From JBDTME01 sp964583795 (GTDB lineage: Bacteria; Patescibacteriota; Microgenomatia; UBA1400; PJMF01): a DNA stretch of 15,418 nt. The translations under genes and the position numbers were made by a program. The notes below the pieces were generated by a model. It ran no database searches. It worked only from the letters and a program-made list of their open reading frames with translations, and was not told the DNA's origin. The DNA is taken from positions 1-15,418 of the forward strand of contig CAZOWX010000033.1 in assembly GCA_964583795.1 (NCBI GenBank). Reading direction: 5' to 3'. Below are positions 6,534 through 13,133 of the stretch, one piece after another (position 1 is the first letter of the stretch; the number at the start of each line of letters is the position of its first letter).

Positions 6534-7703
6534 ATGCCCGAAAAAGATCTTTTAGCAAATGAAGTCGTAACAAAAAATTACGAATTAGGGTTTGATTCAC
6601 TATTATTTGAACCCCGCCTTAAGCGGTTTCCTCTTGAAGCACAGGACGGTGCCTTCTCAGTCAAGTCTGAGAGCGATGCGGCAAGTTCTAGTGTTACTCA
6701 AGCCGCATTGGATAAAGTAGCCCTTATACTTGCTGCAGTCATTGATTTCCACGCCCTTCAGCCTCAGGAAGAGGGAGACGTACTAGCTGAAAAATCTGAT
6801 GATGATATCAGACTTGAGTCAGTCAGAAATGCAATTGAATTAGACACTAATCATCGGCAGCTCGAAATCGTTACTATTTCTGAAAAAAGTGAAACGAATG
6901 ATACTCTCAGGCTAAACTATATTTGTGAAGCCAGTGATGATAAGAGTGAGTCGTCCCAGCTTGAAGCTGCAAGGCAAGCTGCAGACTTTGCCCAGGAAGC
7001 TATTCATGATGCTCGGGCCTTTTTCCCTTTCGGTGAAAGAGTTCAATTTGATGTGATGATTATGCCTACCACTATTTTTGACAATTTGTTTAAGCTTGTA
7101 AAACGACGTGGTGCAGCTGATAGTACTGAGGGAAACTGTCTCATAATATGTCTACCTCGTAAGAATGCTAAAAAAAAATACAGCCATTTAGCATTCACGA
7201 CGAGTGAAACAGAAAGAATTTCAAGTGATTCTGATAAAGATCTTTACATTCAAATCAGACATGAAATTACTCATGGTATCCAGACAACGATGAGCAGCGA
7301 CTCAGATTTTGCGACAGAGGGTATTGCTATGATGGTAGAAGGTCTACACCTTAACTCAAATTATATTCACGGAAAGGTTCATAGAGAAAATCTAGATCTA
7401 AAAAAGATTTCAGAAATTTCCGAATTACGTGGCTACAAAGGCTATAAAGTTTCTGAGTACCTTTTGTATCATGTCTCACACTCCTTGTTTCGTTTTATTT
7501 ATGATTTTTTTGATAATAATCCAGATAAGTTTGGACAAATGTTAAATCTTTTGAGAAGTCCCAGTAAACTTTCACTTGCAGAGGCTTTTGAAAAGATTTT
7601 TGGCATAAAGTTCCAGTCAATTTTGCCAATGTGGGAACATGAATTATTTAGAGGAAACTTTGCGTTACACAACTCACCAGAAGAAGAACCTTCAAAGAAT
7701 TAA
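6534..7703 (+). CDS. Cytoplasmic zinc metallopeptidase-like protein (HEITH)
   Basis: A 389-residue soluble protein with HEITH at 243-247 and Glu262 in FATEGIAMMVEG, i.e. HExxH plus a downstream ExxxxM/E helix, the gluzincin layout typical of peptidase MA-like families (compare 'sEGlA' in that group). The first ~110 residues are acidic and Ser/Ala-rich, probably flexible. Residues 140-215 form a strand-rich region (VQFDVMIMPTT, NCLIICLPRK) just before the active site. The C-terminal 90 residues are helical (LLYHVSHSLFRFIYDFF, then AEAFEKIFG), fitting the family's tail. No signal peptide or membrane anchor is seen, so cytoplasmic action is expected. The start is fixed by a strong leaderless promoter. 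It is alone between repeat copies 3 and 4. Target unknown. Confidence 0.8.
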   Translation: MPEKDLLANEVVTKNYELGFDSLLFEPRLKRFPLEAQDGAFSVKSESDAASSSVTQAALDKVALILAAVIDFHALQPQEEGDVLAEKSDDDIRLESVRNAIELDTNHRQLEIVTISEKSETNDTLRLNYICEASDDKSESSQLEAARQAADFAQEAIHDARAFFPFGERVQFDVMIMPTTIFDNLFKLVKRRGAADSTEGNCLIICLPRKNAKKKYSHLAFTTSETERISSDSDKDLYIQIRHEITHGIQTTMSSDSDFATEGIAMMVEGLHLNSNYIHGKVHRENLDLKKISEISELRGYKGYKVSEYLLYHVSHSLFRFIYDFFDNNPDKFGQMLNLLRSPSKLSLAEAFEKIFGIKFQSILPMWEHELFRGNFALHNSPEEEPSKN

Positions 7704-7708
7704 TTTAA

Positions 7709-7720
7709 TTGATTAATCAA
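7709..7720. repeat. Palindrome TTGATTAATCAA
   Basis: A perfect 12-bp palindrome just downstream of the peptidase stop codon, its last base being the A of the ATG of repeat copy 4. Confidence 0.4.
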
Positions 7721-7836
7721 TGTGTTTTGTGACCCCGCGTGTGTCAGAACCGAACCAAATCATAGCGAACTTGCTAGACTTGTTTAATACCTTTTTACCT
7801 GACATCAGAAAATTCCAACTAAACTACTCCATATAA
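7720..7836 (+). repeat. Cassette-bounding direct repeat, copy 4 (intact 38-aa ORF)
   Basis: This copy is an uninterrupted 38-codon ORF from ATG 7720 to TAA 7834-7836. It encodes MCFVTPRVS, then EPNQIIANLLDLFNTFLP, DIRKFQ and LNYSI, very close to copy 3 in sequence and frame. It may still be translated, or be a better-preserved remnant of a gene's 3' end. No clear -10 box or Shine-Dalgarno sequence precedes it. It lies between two convergent genes. Confidence 0.7.
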
Positions 7837-7846
7837 AGATTTGAAC

Positions 7847-8815
7847 CTACTGTTGTTTTTCTTCAAAATATGTTTTGCCAATGAGATCTTCTACTTCGGT
7901 ATTATTTTCAAAGAAAACAAAATGATCGGTTGGGAATTCTTTCAATACAACACTTATATTCTTTGTTTGTAGTGCTTTAACTACTGATCGTGTATTTTCA
8001 ACTTCTACTCTGTGATCATTACTTCCTTGTATCACGAGGATATTTATTTTTTTCAGTAATGATAAAGATTCTGTCTTGAGCAGTTTTTCGCTGTCCAAGT
8101 ATGTTGATATAAGAATGAGTCCTTTGTAACTATCTGAGTTATTTAGATAAATTTTAGGAGCAGTCAATCCTCCATTTGAGAAACCTAACAAATAATAACT
8201 GTTTGGATCGACATCAAATTTTTTATTTGCATTTTCAGTAACGCTCTTAACAAAAGCAATTGAATCGTCGTCCCAAACGCCATTCTTATAAGAAGGAGCA
8301 ATGATGGCTACATGATATTTGTCAGCAATTGAAGAAAGTTTGTAAAAATAAGGAGTGAAATTACCACCAAACCCATGAAGGAAAACAATAGCTGGAATTT
8401 TCTGGCCTTCTGTCTTCTGAGGAATGTAAACAAAGTACTGGTTTTGTTTAGGAGGCAAGTGAATCGTCGATAAGTAAGTATTCCCTAAGCTAGATGGGAG
8501 TTTTGACCAGTCTTGTTTACTTTGCATCTCTTTATAGACGGGTAAAAGCGTAGTTCGAGTTTTAGCAGCTTCTTCTTTGGAAAACATTCCATGATAGAAC
8601 GGTGCAACAGCTGTGATCATTCTTACTTGTAAGTTTTCAGGGATATTGCCAATCATGTGTTCAATTGGGTTTTCTGAACTCTTTTCAAGATACTCAACAA
8701 AAAGTCCGCTACTACTTGCAGGATTTTTATACCTATTAAAAAATAAATAACCTAGAAAAACGACAAAAAATACTACAAAAGAACAAAGAACCCCAATGAC
8801 AATACGTTTAGTCAT
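7847..8815 (-). CDS. Membrane-anchored alpha/beta hydrolase (esterase/depolymerase-like)
   Basis: A 322-residue protein with an N-terminal signal-anchor (about residues 5-26, strongly hydrophobic after MTKR) and an extracytoplasmic catalytic domain. After a ~110-residue unassigned spacer comes an alpha/beta-hydrolase fold: oxyanion-hole HGFGG at 147-151, nucleophile elbow GFSNGG with Ser213, acid Asp267 in QGSNDHRV, and His298 in PTDHF. The GFSNGG elbow and early HGFGG resemble PHB-depolymerase/feruloyl-esterase-like enzymes. The substrate is probably an ester outside the membrane but cannot be specified. The start is supported by a perfect TATAAT 6 nt upstream. Single gene between repeat copies 4 and 5, transcribed opposite to the repeats. 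Confidence 0.85.
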   Translation of the reverse strand: MTKRIVIGVLCSFVVFFVVFLGYLFFNRYKNPASSSGLFVEYLEKSSENPIEHMIGNIPENLQVRMITAVAPFYHGMFSKEEAAKTRTTLLPVYKEMQSKQDWSKLPSSLGNTYLSTIHLPPKQNQYFVYIPQKTEGQKIPAIVFLHGFGGNFTPYFYKLSSIADKYHVAIIAPSYKNGVWDDDSIAFVKSVTENANKKFDVDPNSYYLLGFSNGGLTAPKIYLNNSDSYKGLILISTYLDSEKLLKTESLSLLKKINILVIQGSNDHRVEVENTRSVVKALQTKNISVVLKEFPTDHFVFFENNTEVEDLIGKTYFEEKQQ

Positions 8816-8821
8816 ACTGAG

Positions 8822-8827
8822 ATTATA
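8822..8827 (-). promoter_or_regulatory. -10 box (TATAAT) of the hydrolase gene, leaderless geometry
   Basis: On the minus strand a perfect TATAAT is followed by exactly 6 nt and then ATG, with no Shine-Dalgarno sequence. Confidence 0.65.
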
Positions 8828-8870
8828 CAGTTAAGAGGTGGTTCGGACTTGGACAGTGTAGGTGGTTTGA

Positions 8871-8993
8871 AAAACCTCAAGTGTGAACCATCTTAACCTA
8901 GAATGGAACCACTTAATCGAGTATTTGTGTGAAAACATTGACAATATCAGGTCACTTCTCCAGGCTAGCGATTTAAATTACGCCAGCATTTAG
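8871..8993 (+). repeat. Cassette-bounding direct repeat, copy 5
   Basis: It begins AAAACCTCAAGTGTGAAC and stays open in the shared frame (Lys-Thr-Ser-Ser-Val-Asn..., then NHLIEYLCENIDNIRSLL, ending LNYASI) to TAG 8991-8993. The DNA has diverged considerably, but the frame, the Lys-Thr-x-Ser-Val opening and the LNYxSI-stop ending are retained. It closes the array on the right. Confidence 0.65.
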
Positions 8994-9048
8994 CCTTCAC
9001 TACCATACAAGGAATAGAACTAACGGCTTGGGTGTTGAAGGATTAAAC

Positions 9049-9304
9049 AAACTTGTTGAGCGAGCGCCCCGCAATTTTGCGGTAAGCGAGCAACAGTACG
9101 TTTATGTAGTATAGGTAGACCAGTAAGCTCCAGTTGGCAGGTGGCACGGAGTGCACTGCTGGTTGAGGCTGCTAGTGTCTCACACTAGGTTCAACTCTAT
9201 CTCATCAGTGCATGGGATGCAAGCGGTTAAAAACAGTCTGGGACTCCAGATGGAACAGGCGGCGAGTAAACTTGTAGAGCAGGCTACGCTTCGGCTCGTT
9301 TTTT
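9049..9304 (+). ncRNA. Candidate structured RNA in a GC-rich gene-free island
   Basis: The ~290 bp between repeat copy 5 and the AbiV gene hold no convincing gene. GC over 9061-9300 is about 52% by count, far above the AT-rich spacers to the left. Consecutive hairpins can be drawn: CCGCAA/TTGCGG (9069-9074 with 9077-9082); a bulged stem 9130-9162 (CCA, GCAG, GCAC with GTGC, CTGC, TGG); CTAGTGT/ACACTAG (9172-9178 with 9182-9188) inside TTGA/TCAA; TGCAT/ATGCA (9209-9221); AGTC/GACT (9235-9245). GAGC/GCTC (9277-9297) is followed by a T-run (9299-9304) that could terminate it. A weak TAGTAT at 9107-9112 might be its promoter. No tRNA, RNase P, SRP or tmRNA signature was recognised. Strand and ends are uncertain. 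Confidence 0.4.
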
Positions 9305-11581
9305 CTTTCTTTTTCTAAGTTCACTTGTTTGTTTTGCTGCTAGTATTTCAAAATAAAGATCAACTGTGATTTTCATGCCAAACACCTCTGTGAGCGTTAT
9401 TGGAGCTTTTGTTTTCCCATCTGTAGAAGCTTCAACCTCTTCACCGAGAGAGATCAACTCATCTAAGGATTTAAACTCACCATACTCGTTAAAAATGGTC
9501 TTAACAGAGTCAATTAGCGGTTGTTTACCATCCCAATCACCAGATATTCTAAACGCTGCTTTGAGCGCCAGAAAGAACTCTCTGAATGCACTAGATTCCA
9601 TTCTTAGGTGAATGTCATTTTTAGCAGTGATTGCTAATGCCAGAGCATAATGACCGACCGCTTCCTCCATGGGAGTTTCCCTACTATCAGATACCCAGGC
9701 AAAGACCATGCTTGTTTTGGTTAGATCCCGAGCGGAGAGCACAAAGCCTTCCTTTTTCCAGTTAATTGCAAGGGCGGGTGATTGCTTAACTTCAAGCCTA
9801 ATATTTCTTTCTAAGTCCCAGATTTCCTCATAATATTTATCAATGTCTTTAGGTGTGTTCCACCAAAAGAAACCCTTTGTGGCTATGTTAAGCGCTATAA
9901 CAAATGTGCGAGCAATACCCCATCCATATTCCCACAATCCCTGAGTTGGCATGAGCTTTGAATGAGTGAAGGTACAGTACAAGGTATGTTTGTCATCGGT
10001 GCCAAGTTGGATAAAGTCTACGTGTTTGTTCCACTCGTTGAGCACCTTGGTCTTAATAGTGTGTGAGTCACTAATGATCTTCACCTTAATTTTAAATTTT
10101 GGCTTCTGCGCATCTTTGCCGCTTGGCATTTTTCGATTAAGTTCCTCGTTAATGATTGCCCTGATCTCGTCATCATTTTCGTCAAACTGTTTTTTTAGCC
10201 ATTTAATCCAAGCTCTAGAATCACCTTGCAACTCTACGAGTTTAAGATGAGACTTGCCGCCAAAAATCAGCACTCTTTTTTCTTTGTCCTTCGTAGCATC
10301 AAGAAACCATTTCAGCACATCTTTGTCGGGATCTTCTTTATCAAACTCATACTCGCGGTGTTCCTCCATCTTTAATCTTGATTTTGCTAGAGAGAGTAGT
10401 TGGTCAGCTTGCTCTTGAGTAACATTATCCTTTGCCAGCTTGGTAGAAATAGCATCCGCATATAGTGACTTTAGTCGAGTTTGATGAACACTCTGAGCAA
10501 GACCTTTGTAGTCATCTAGCTGCTTTTGAGTCATTAGCTTCTTGCCAAATCCTGGACCCCAGAAAGCCCAAAAAAGCTTCCTGATGTGATCATCCATTGA
10601 ACTTGAAACAAAGTTTGTTGCAGAATGGTCATCTACAGCGTGCTGCATCAAAGTGAGTTCTGCCTTACCGATCTCTTCAAGCGCCAGTGCGGCAAGATGA
10701 TACTGAACATGAGGAACCTTAGCCGAACGTAGTTTGGTGGCGGATTTCACGAAGTCATCGGCGCTGGCTATACAGTTGTCTCTGATCTTTTTTGTAAAAA
10801 ATGATCGTGATTTTTCTTTAAAGAAAGCTGTTATTAAATCTGTGACCTGTGACTCAAAAGGTTCGTCATGAAACCCATGTTCGCTTCCCCCAATCGACTC
10901 AAAATGCTTGTATTCGTTATGCAATGACTCGTACACATCTCTAGCATCTTGATGTGACACTTTGCTATCGGCTGTTCCATGAACAATAAGTAAAGGCTGT
11001 TTGTAGTTATCCAGTACCTTGAAGGGGAAATACTGTTGCATTTCATCAAATAGTCGCTGTCCTGCCTTGAACTGCCTGCTTCCAATCTTAACAAATCCGT
11101 CTTTTTTAATAACTTGTAGAGCATTCTCAAAGTATTTTTTTGCCCAAGGTGTTGTGGGGGTTAGGAAACATTTTGCATAATCTAAAACGGGGTTTGCTAG
11201 TAAAAGAGCGTGGATGCTTCCTCTATCATCACCAGAATACAAGGCTGCTATACTTCCACCGAAACTCGCGCCTGCAAGTCCAATCCACTCAAACCCCTCT
11301 TGCTGTGCAAAATTAACTATGGCTTCTAAATCTGTCAATTCTCCCGTGATTGTGAAATCTTCCTTACTACTCCCCGTACTATCACCGTGTGCCCTAAAAT
11401 CAAATCTAAGAGTTGAAATACCTGCGTCATTTAGTAACTTTTCCGACCTAACAAAAATGCCCTCGTCGTCTTTATTCACAGTCATGCCGTGGGCGAATAC
11501 TACAACCTTTAATGACTGGGGTACTTTGTTGTATATCACAGATAGGATATAACTATCTGGCGTTTTAATTGTTATTTTCAT
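9284..11581 (-). CDS. Alpha/beta hydrolase-AbiV (HEPN) fusion protein, candidate defence effector
   Basis: A 765-residue multidomain protein. Residues 1-255 are an alpha/beta hydrolase: oxyanion HG at 31-32, nucleophile elbow GASFGG with Ser106, Asp205 in HGTADSKV, His235 in GGSEHGFHD. Residues ~265-385 match the AbiV-type HEPN domain: YHLAALALEEIGKAEL (294-309) carries the hallmark EEIGK, followed by DDHIRKLFWAF and HQTRLKSLYAD, where AbiV proteins have His/Lys and Arg-x-x-Ser-Leu-Tyr residues. AbiV proteins are known from lactococcal abortive infection. The remaining ~380 residues are mixed alpha/beta and unassigned, with a very basic C-terminus (RKRKKKRAEA). No signal peptide. Its ATG begins 2 nt after the upstream gene's stop, without a Shine-Dalgarno sequence, suggesting translational coupling. 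A phage-defence role is inferred from the domain and partner. Confidence 0.85.
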   Translation of the reverse strand: MKITIKTPDSYILSVIYNKVPQSLKVVVFAHGMTVNKDDEGIFVRSEKLLNDAGISTLRFDFRAHGDSTGSSKEDFTITGELTDLEAIVNFAQQEGFEWIGLAGASFGGSIAALYSGDDRGSIHALLLANPVLDYAKCFLTPTTPWAKKYFENALQVIKKDGFVKIGSRQFKAGQRLFDEMQQYFPFKVLDNYKQPLLIVHGTADSKVSHQDARDVYESLHNEYKHFESIGGSEHGFHDEPFESQVTDLITAFFKEKSRSFFTKKIRDNCIASADDFVKSATKLRSAKVPHVQYHLAALALEEIGKAELTLMQHAVDDHSATNFVSSSMDDHIRKLFWAFWGPGFGKKLMTQKQLDDYKGLAQSVHQTRLKSLYADAISTKLAKDNVTQEQADQLLSLAKSRLKMEEHREYEFDKEDPDKDVLKWFLDATKDKEKRVLIFGGKSHLKLVELQGDSRAWIKWLKKQFDENDDEIRAIINEELNRKMPSGKDAQKPKFKIKVKIISDSHTIKTKVLNEWNKHVDFIQLGTDDKHTLYCTFTHSKLMPTQGLWEYGWGIARTFVIALNIATKGFFWWNTPKDIDKYYEEIWDLERNIRLEVKQSPALAINWKKEGFVLSARDLTKTSMVFAWVSDSRETPMEEAVGHYALALAITAKNDIHLRMESSAFREFFLALKAAFRISGDWDGKQPLIDSVKTIFNEYGEFKSLDELISLGEEVEASTDGKTKAPITLTEVFGMKITVDLYFEILAAKQTSELRKRKKKRAEA

Positions 11582-11583
11582 AA

Positions 11584-12255
11584 TTAAGGTTTAAACCAAT
11601 CATCGGGTCCAACTGTTCCCGATGCCGTCGGCGTACTTCCAAATCTAATAGCGGTGCCTGTGGCTAATGAAGCTAGTGTTGAAGAAGGCGGTATTAGTTC
11701 CTCAACGACTATTGGCATGATGGGAAGCTGTTCTTTATAAAACCTCCACACCTTGACCTTCAGAACATCACTTTGTTTAAGTTCCTCATGATATTTCTCA
11801 ACAGCGGTTTCAAGGTCTTTAACCGCCCAACCCAAGTGAAGTAGAATGCCTTTTCTGCTTTGAGTTAAGTGCAATGATTTAGCGTTCTCCATATTGCCTT
11901 CATGAAATAGAGCAAAGTGGTGTGGTGAATAATAATGTGAAAGCGACCATCTGAGGTCTGAAATCTTTTCCCAATCATATTTGGTCATGTACTTTTGAAT
12001 GAACGCCTGGAATCTAGCCTTAGTCTGGTTTTGTCCAGTAAAACCAGTATACAAACCTCCAAAATACTCGATTGCACAGCACCATAGTATAAACGCACCT
12101 ACTAAAGCTCCGCCCTCGTCACAAGTCCCATCATCATTCATTCGGCAACAACGCCTAATATCTCCTATCGACCAGTCGATTATTCGATCCATGTGTTGAT
12201 CAATGTAAGCTTGTGCAAATAGAAGTTCACCCTTTTTAATATTCATAGTCTTCAT
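11584..12255 (-). CDS. HEPN-like partner protein (Rx4H) of the AbiV operon
   Basis: A 223-residue, mostly helical soluble protein. Residues 100-113 (DLRWSLSHYYSPHH) contain Arg102-x4-His107, placed at the start of a helix like the Rx4-6H RNase motif of HEPN domains ('LRNxLAH'). Preceding helices (residues 50-65 ALVGAFILWCCAIEYF, 78-93) fit the HEPN four-helix bundle. The last ~40 residues are Pro/Ser/Thr-rich and probably disordered. Four cysteines near residues 36-60 (CC and CC pairs plus Cys45) are unusual. It is the promoter-proximal gene of a two-gene operon with the AbiV-hydrolase fusion. Such a pair could form a toxin with its regulator, or two nuclease subunits. The HEPN assignment rests on motif and context only. 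Confidence 0.75.
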   Translation of the reverse strand: MKTMNIKKGELLFAQAYIDQHMDRIIDWSIGDIRRCCRMNDDGTCDEGGALVGAFILWCCAIEYFGGLYTGFTGQNQTKARFQAFIQKYMTKYDWEKISDLRWSLSHYYSPHHFALFHEGNMENAKSLHLTQSRKGILLHLGWAVKDLETAVEKYHEELKQSDVLKVKVWRFYKEQLPIMPIVVEELIPPSSTLASLATGTAIRFGSTPTASGTVGPDDWFKP

Positions 12256-12259
12256 CGCA

Positions 12260-12267
12260 ATTTTACA
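12260..12267 (-). promoter_or_regulatory. Possible -10 box (TGTAAAAT) of the AbiV operon
   Basis: On the minus strand TGTAAA ends 6 nt, and TAAAAT ends 4 nt, before the ATG at 12253-12255. The placement is similar to the other leaderless promoters but the hexamer is a poorer match. Confidence 0.35.
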
Positions 12268-12318
12268 TCAAAGGTATCAAATTAGCAGTGGATTGAGACA
12301 AATACTCACCAGGCTAGA

Positions 12319-12324
12319 TATGAT
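12319..12324 (+). promoter_or_regulatory. -10 box (TATGAT) of the terminase-like gene, leaderless geometry
   Basis: TATGAT is followed by exactly 6 nt and ATG 12331. No Shine-Dalgarno sequence. Confidence 0.55.
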
Positions 12325-12330
12325 AATAGT

Positions 12331-12735
12331 ATGTCAACTAAATCTGGACGCGGTCGTCCCACCAAATTTACTACCTCGACTAGCCGTTGTTTAAGAAATT
12401 ACACAACGAAGTGCCTCAGGGATGGTATTTTCCCTACAATTGAGGGGTTTGCTGCCAGTTTGGGCGTTGGTACGCGCACTGTGTATGACTGGGAACTCGA
12501 GCACTCTGATTTTTCGCAGACGATGGATGGTTTGAGAGACACCCAAAAACAACTCCTGATCACCAACGGCTTGACGGGTGGCTACAACACCAGATTCGCC
12601 ATGTTCTTGCTCAAAGCTAATCATGGCATGAGTGAGAAAGATCCGCTCATTTCAGCCACACAAAATAGCTACATGAACGTCTCGCCTGATCTGCTAGCTG
12701 ATGCACTGGAGATTATGGAGAACCGAAATAAGTAA
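12331..12735 (+). CDS. Phage DNA-packaging/terminase small subunit-like protein
   Basis: A 134-residue protein with the layout of phage DNA-packaging (gp3/terminase small subunit) proteins: GRGRPTKF near the N-terminus, then a helix-turn-helix around residues 37-55 (IEGFAASLGVGTRTVYDWE), then a helix with HSDFSQTMDGLRDTQK and the characteristic GLTGGYNTRFAMFLLKANHG segment followed by MSEKD. In phages this protein recognises packaging-initiation DNA for the large terminase. No large terminase is in the window, so here it may be a leftover phage gene or a DNA-binding regulator. It has its own leaderless promoter and converges with the membrane-protein pair 4 nt away. GC is higher than in the left part of the window (32/60 in 12541-12600), consistent with transfer. 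Confidence 0.8.
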   Translation: MSTKSGRGRPTKFTTSTSRCLRNYTTKCLRDGIFPTIEGFAASLGVGTRTVYDWELEHSDFSQTMDGLRDTQKQLLITNGLTGGYNTRFAMFLLKANHGMSEKDPLISATQNSYMNVSPDLLADALEIMENRNK

Positions 12736-12745
12736 AGCCTTATTT
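12726..12745. terminator. Candidate bidirectional terminator AAATAAG / CTTATTT
   Basis: A perfect 7-bp stem (12726-12732 with 12739-12745) and a 6-nt loop spanning the stop codons of both convergent genes. The stem is AT-rich and therefore weak. Confidence 0.4.
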
Positions 12746-12928
12746 GGTACGGAGCAGGCGAAATGTTGCCAGTGGCACTATGAGGAAAATGCCCGCGCCG
12801 ACTAGGACAACTACGATATTCCATGCTGGATGAGTGTCAGGAATACCAAAGGCATTAAAGATCACCCACATGACCATTGGTACCCAAATGGTAGTGATGA
12901 GCAGAGCGGCAACCATTTTATTTTTCAT
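12740..12928 (-). CDS. Small two-helix membrane protein (62 aa)
   Basis: A 62-residue hydrophobic protein with two predicted membrane helices (about residues 5-27 and 36-56) separated by a short loop (GIPDTHPAW) and ending in basic residues (RLLRTK). It overlaps the 3' end of the upstream 69-aa gene by 11 bp and has a true Shine-Dalgarno sequence (AGGAG, 5 nt before ATG), as expected for the second gene of a transcript. Function unknown; holin-like or other element-encoded membrane roles are possible, but nothing specific supports them. Confidence 0.65.
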   Translation of the reverse strand: MKNKMVAALLITTIWVPMVMWVIFNAFGIPDTHPAWNIVVVLVGAGIFLIVPLATFRLLRTK

Positions 12929-13127
12929 TTTTTCTCCTATCCTTAACTTTGAGAAACAGCCAATATGCGGCGACTATCGGTAACCCAATGAAGAATACAT
13001 ACTTAAAGTAAAGTCCAACCACCTTGATGATGGTGTTACCGCCATAAAACAACACTGCAAAGAAAACTACCATGCCCACCAATCCGTAGATGGTCTGGGC
13101 AATGTCCTTAATTTGGTCTTTCTTCAT
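12918..13127 (-). CDS. Small two-helix membrane protein (69 aa)
   Basis: A 69-residue protein with a short charged N-terminus (MKKDQIKD), two membrane helices (about residues 11-31 and 39-60) and a very basic tail (KVKDRRKNEK). It is the first gene of a two-gene minus-strand operon with the 62-aa membrane protein, divergent from the XRE regulator. Its promoter is a perfect extended -10 exactly 6 nt from ATG, overlapped upstream by an inverted repeat that could be the XRE operator. Function unknown. Confidence 0.7.
   Translation of the reverse strand: MKKDQIKDIAQTIYGLVGMVVFFAVLFYGGNTIIKVVGLYFKYVFFIGLPIVAAYWLFLKVKDRRKNEK
12934..12938 (-). promoter_or_regulatory. Shine-Dalgarno AGGAG of the 62-aa gene
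   Basis: AGGAG followed by 5 A residues and ATG. It is the only clear ribosome binding site in the window and occurs at an operon-internal gene, showing that the host uses Shine-Dalgarno pairing when no leaderless start is possible. Confidence 0.7.
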
Positions 13128-13133
13128 GGCTAA

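Noticed and set aside
4310..8993. Integron attC sites
   Set aside because: The repeats are of attC length and bracket cassettes, but no RYYYAAC...GTTRRRY pair or overall fold-back symmetry was found and no integron tyrosine integrase is in the window; the shared pattern is coding-like instead.
9160..9205. A type II tRNA (variable-arm-like hairpin and GGTTCAACTC)
   Set aside because: The would-be T-stem does not pair (three of five positions mismatch) and no acceptor stem or anticodon arm could be placed.
9250..9318. Short plus-strand ORF beginning MEQAASKLVEQ
   Set aside because: Only 22 codons, overlapping the AbiV gene end antisense and ending in a run of Phe from the T-rich tract; better explained by RNA structure and the terminator-like sequence.
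11214..11552. 112-codon plus-strand ORF inside the AbiV gene
   Set aside because: It is antisense to the conserved hydrolase domain, has no promoter of the local type and no recognisable protein features.
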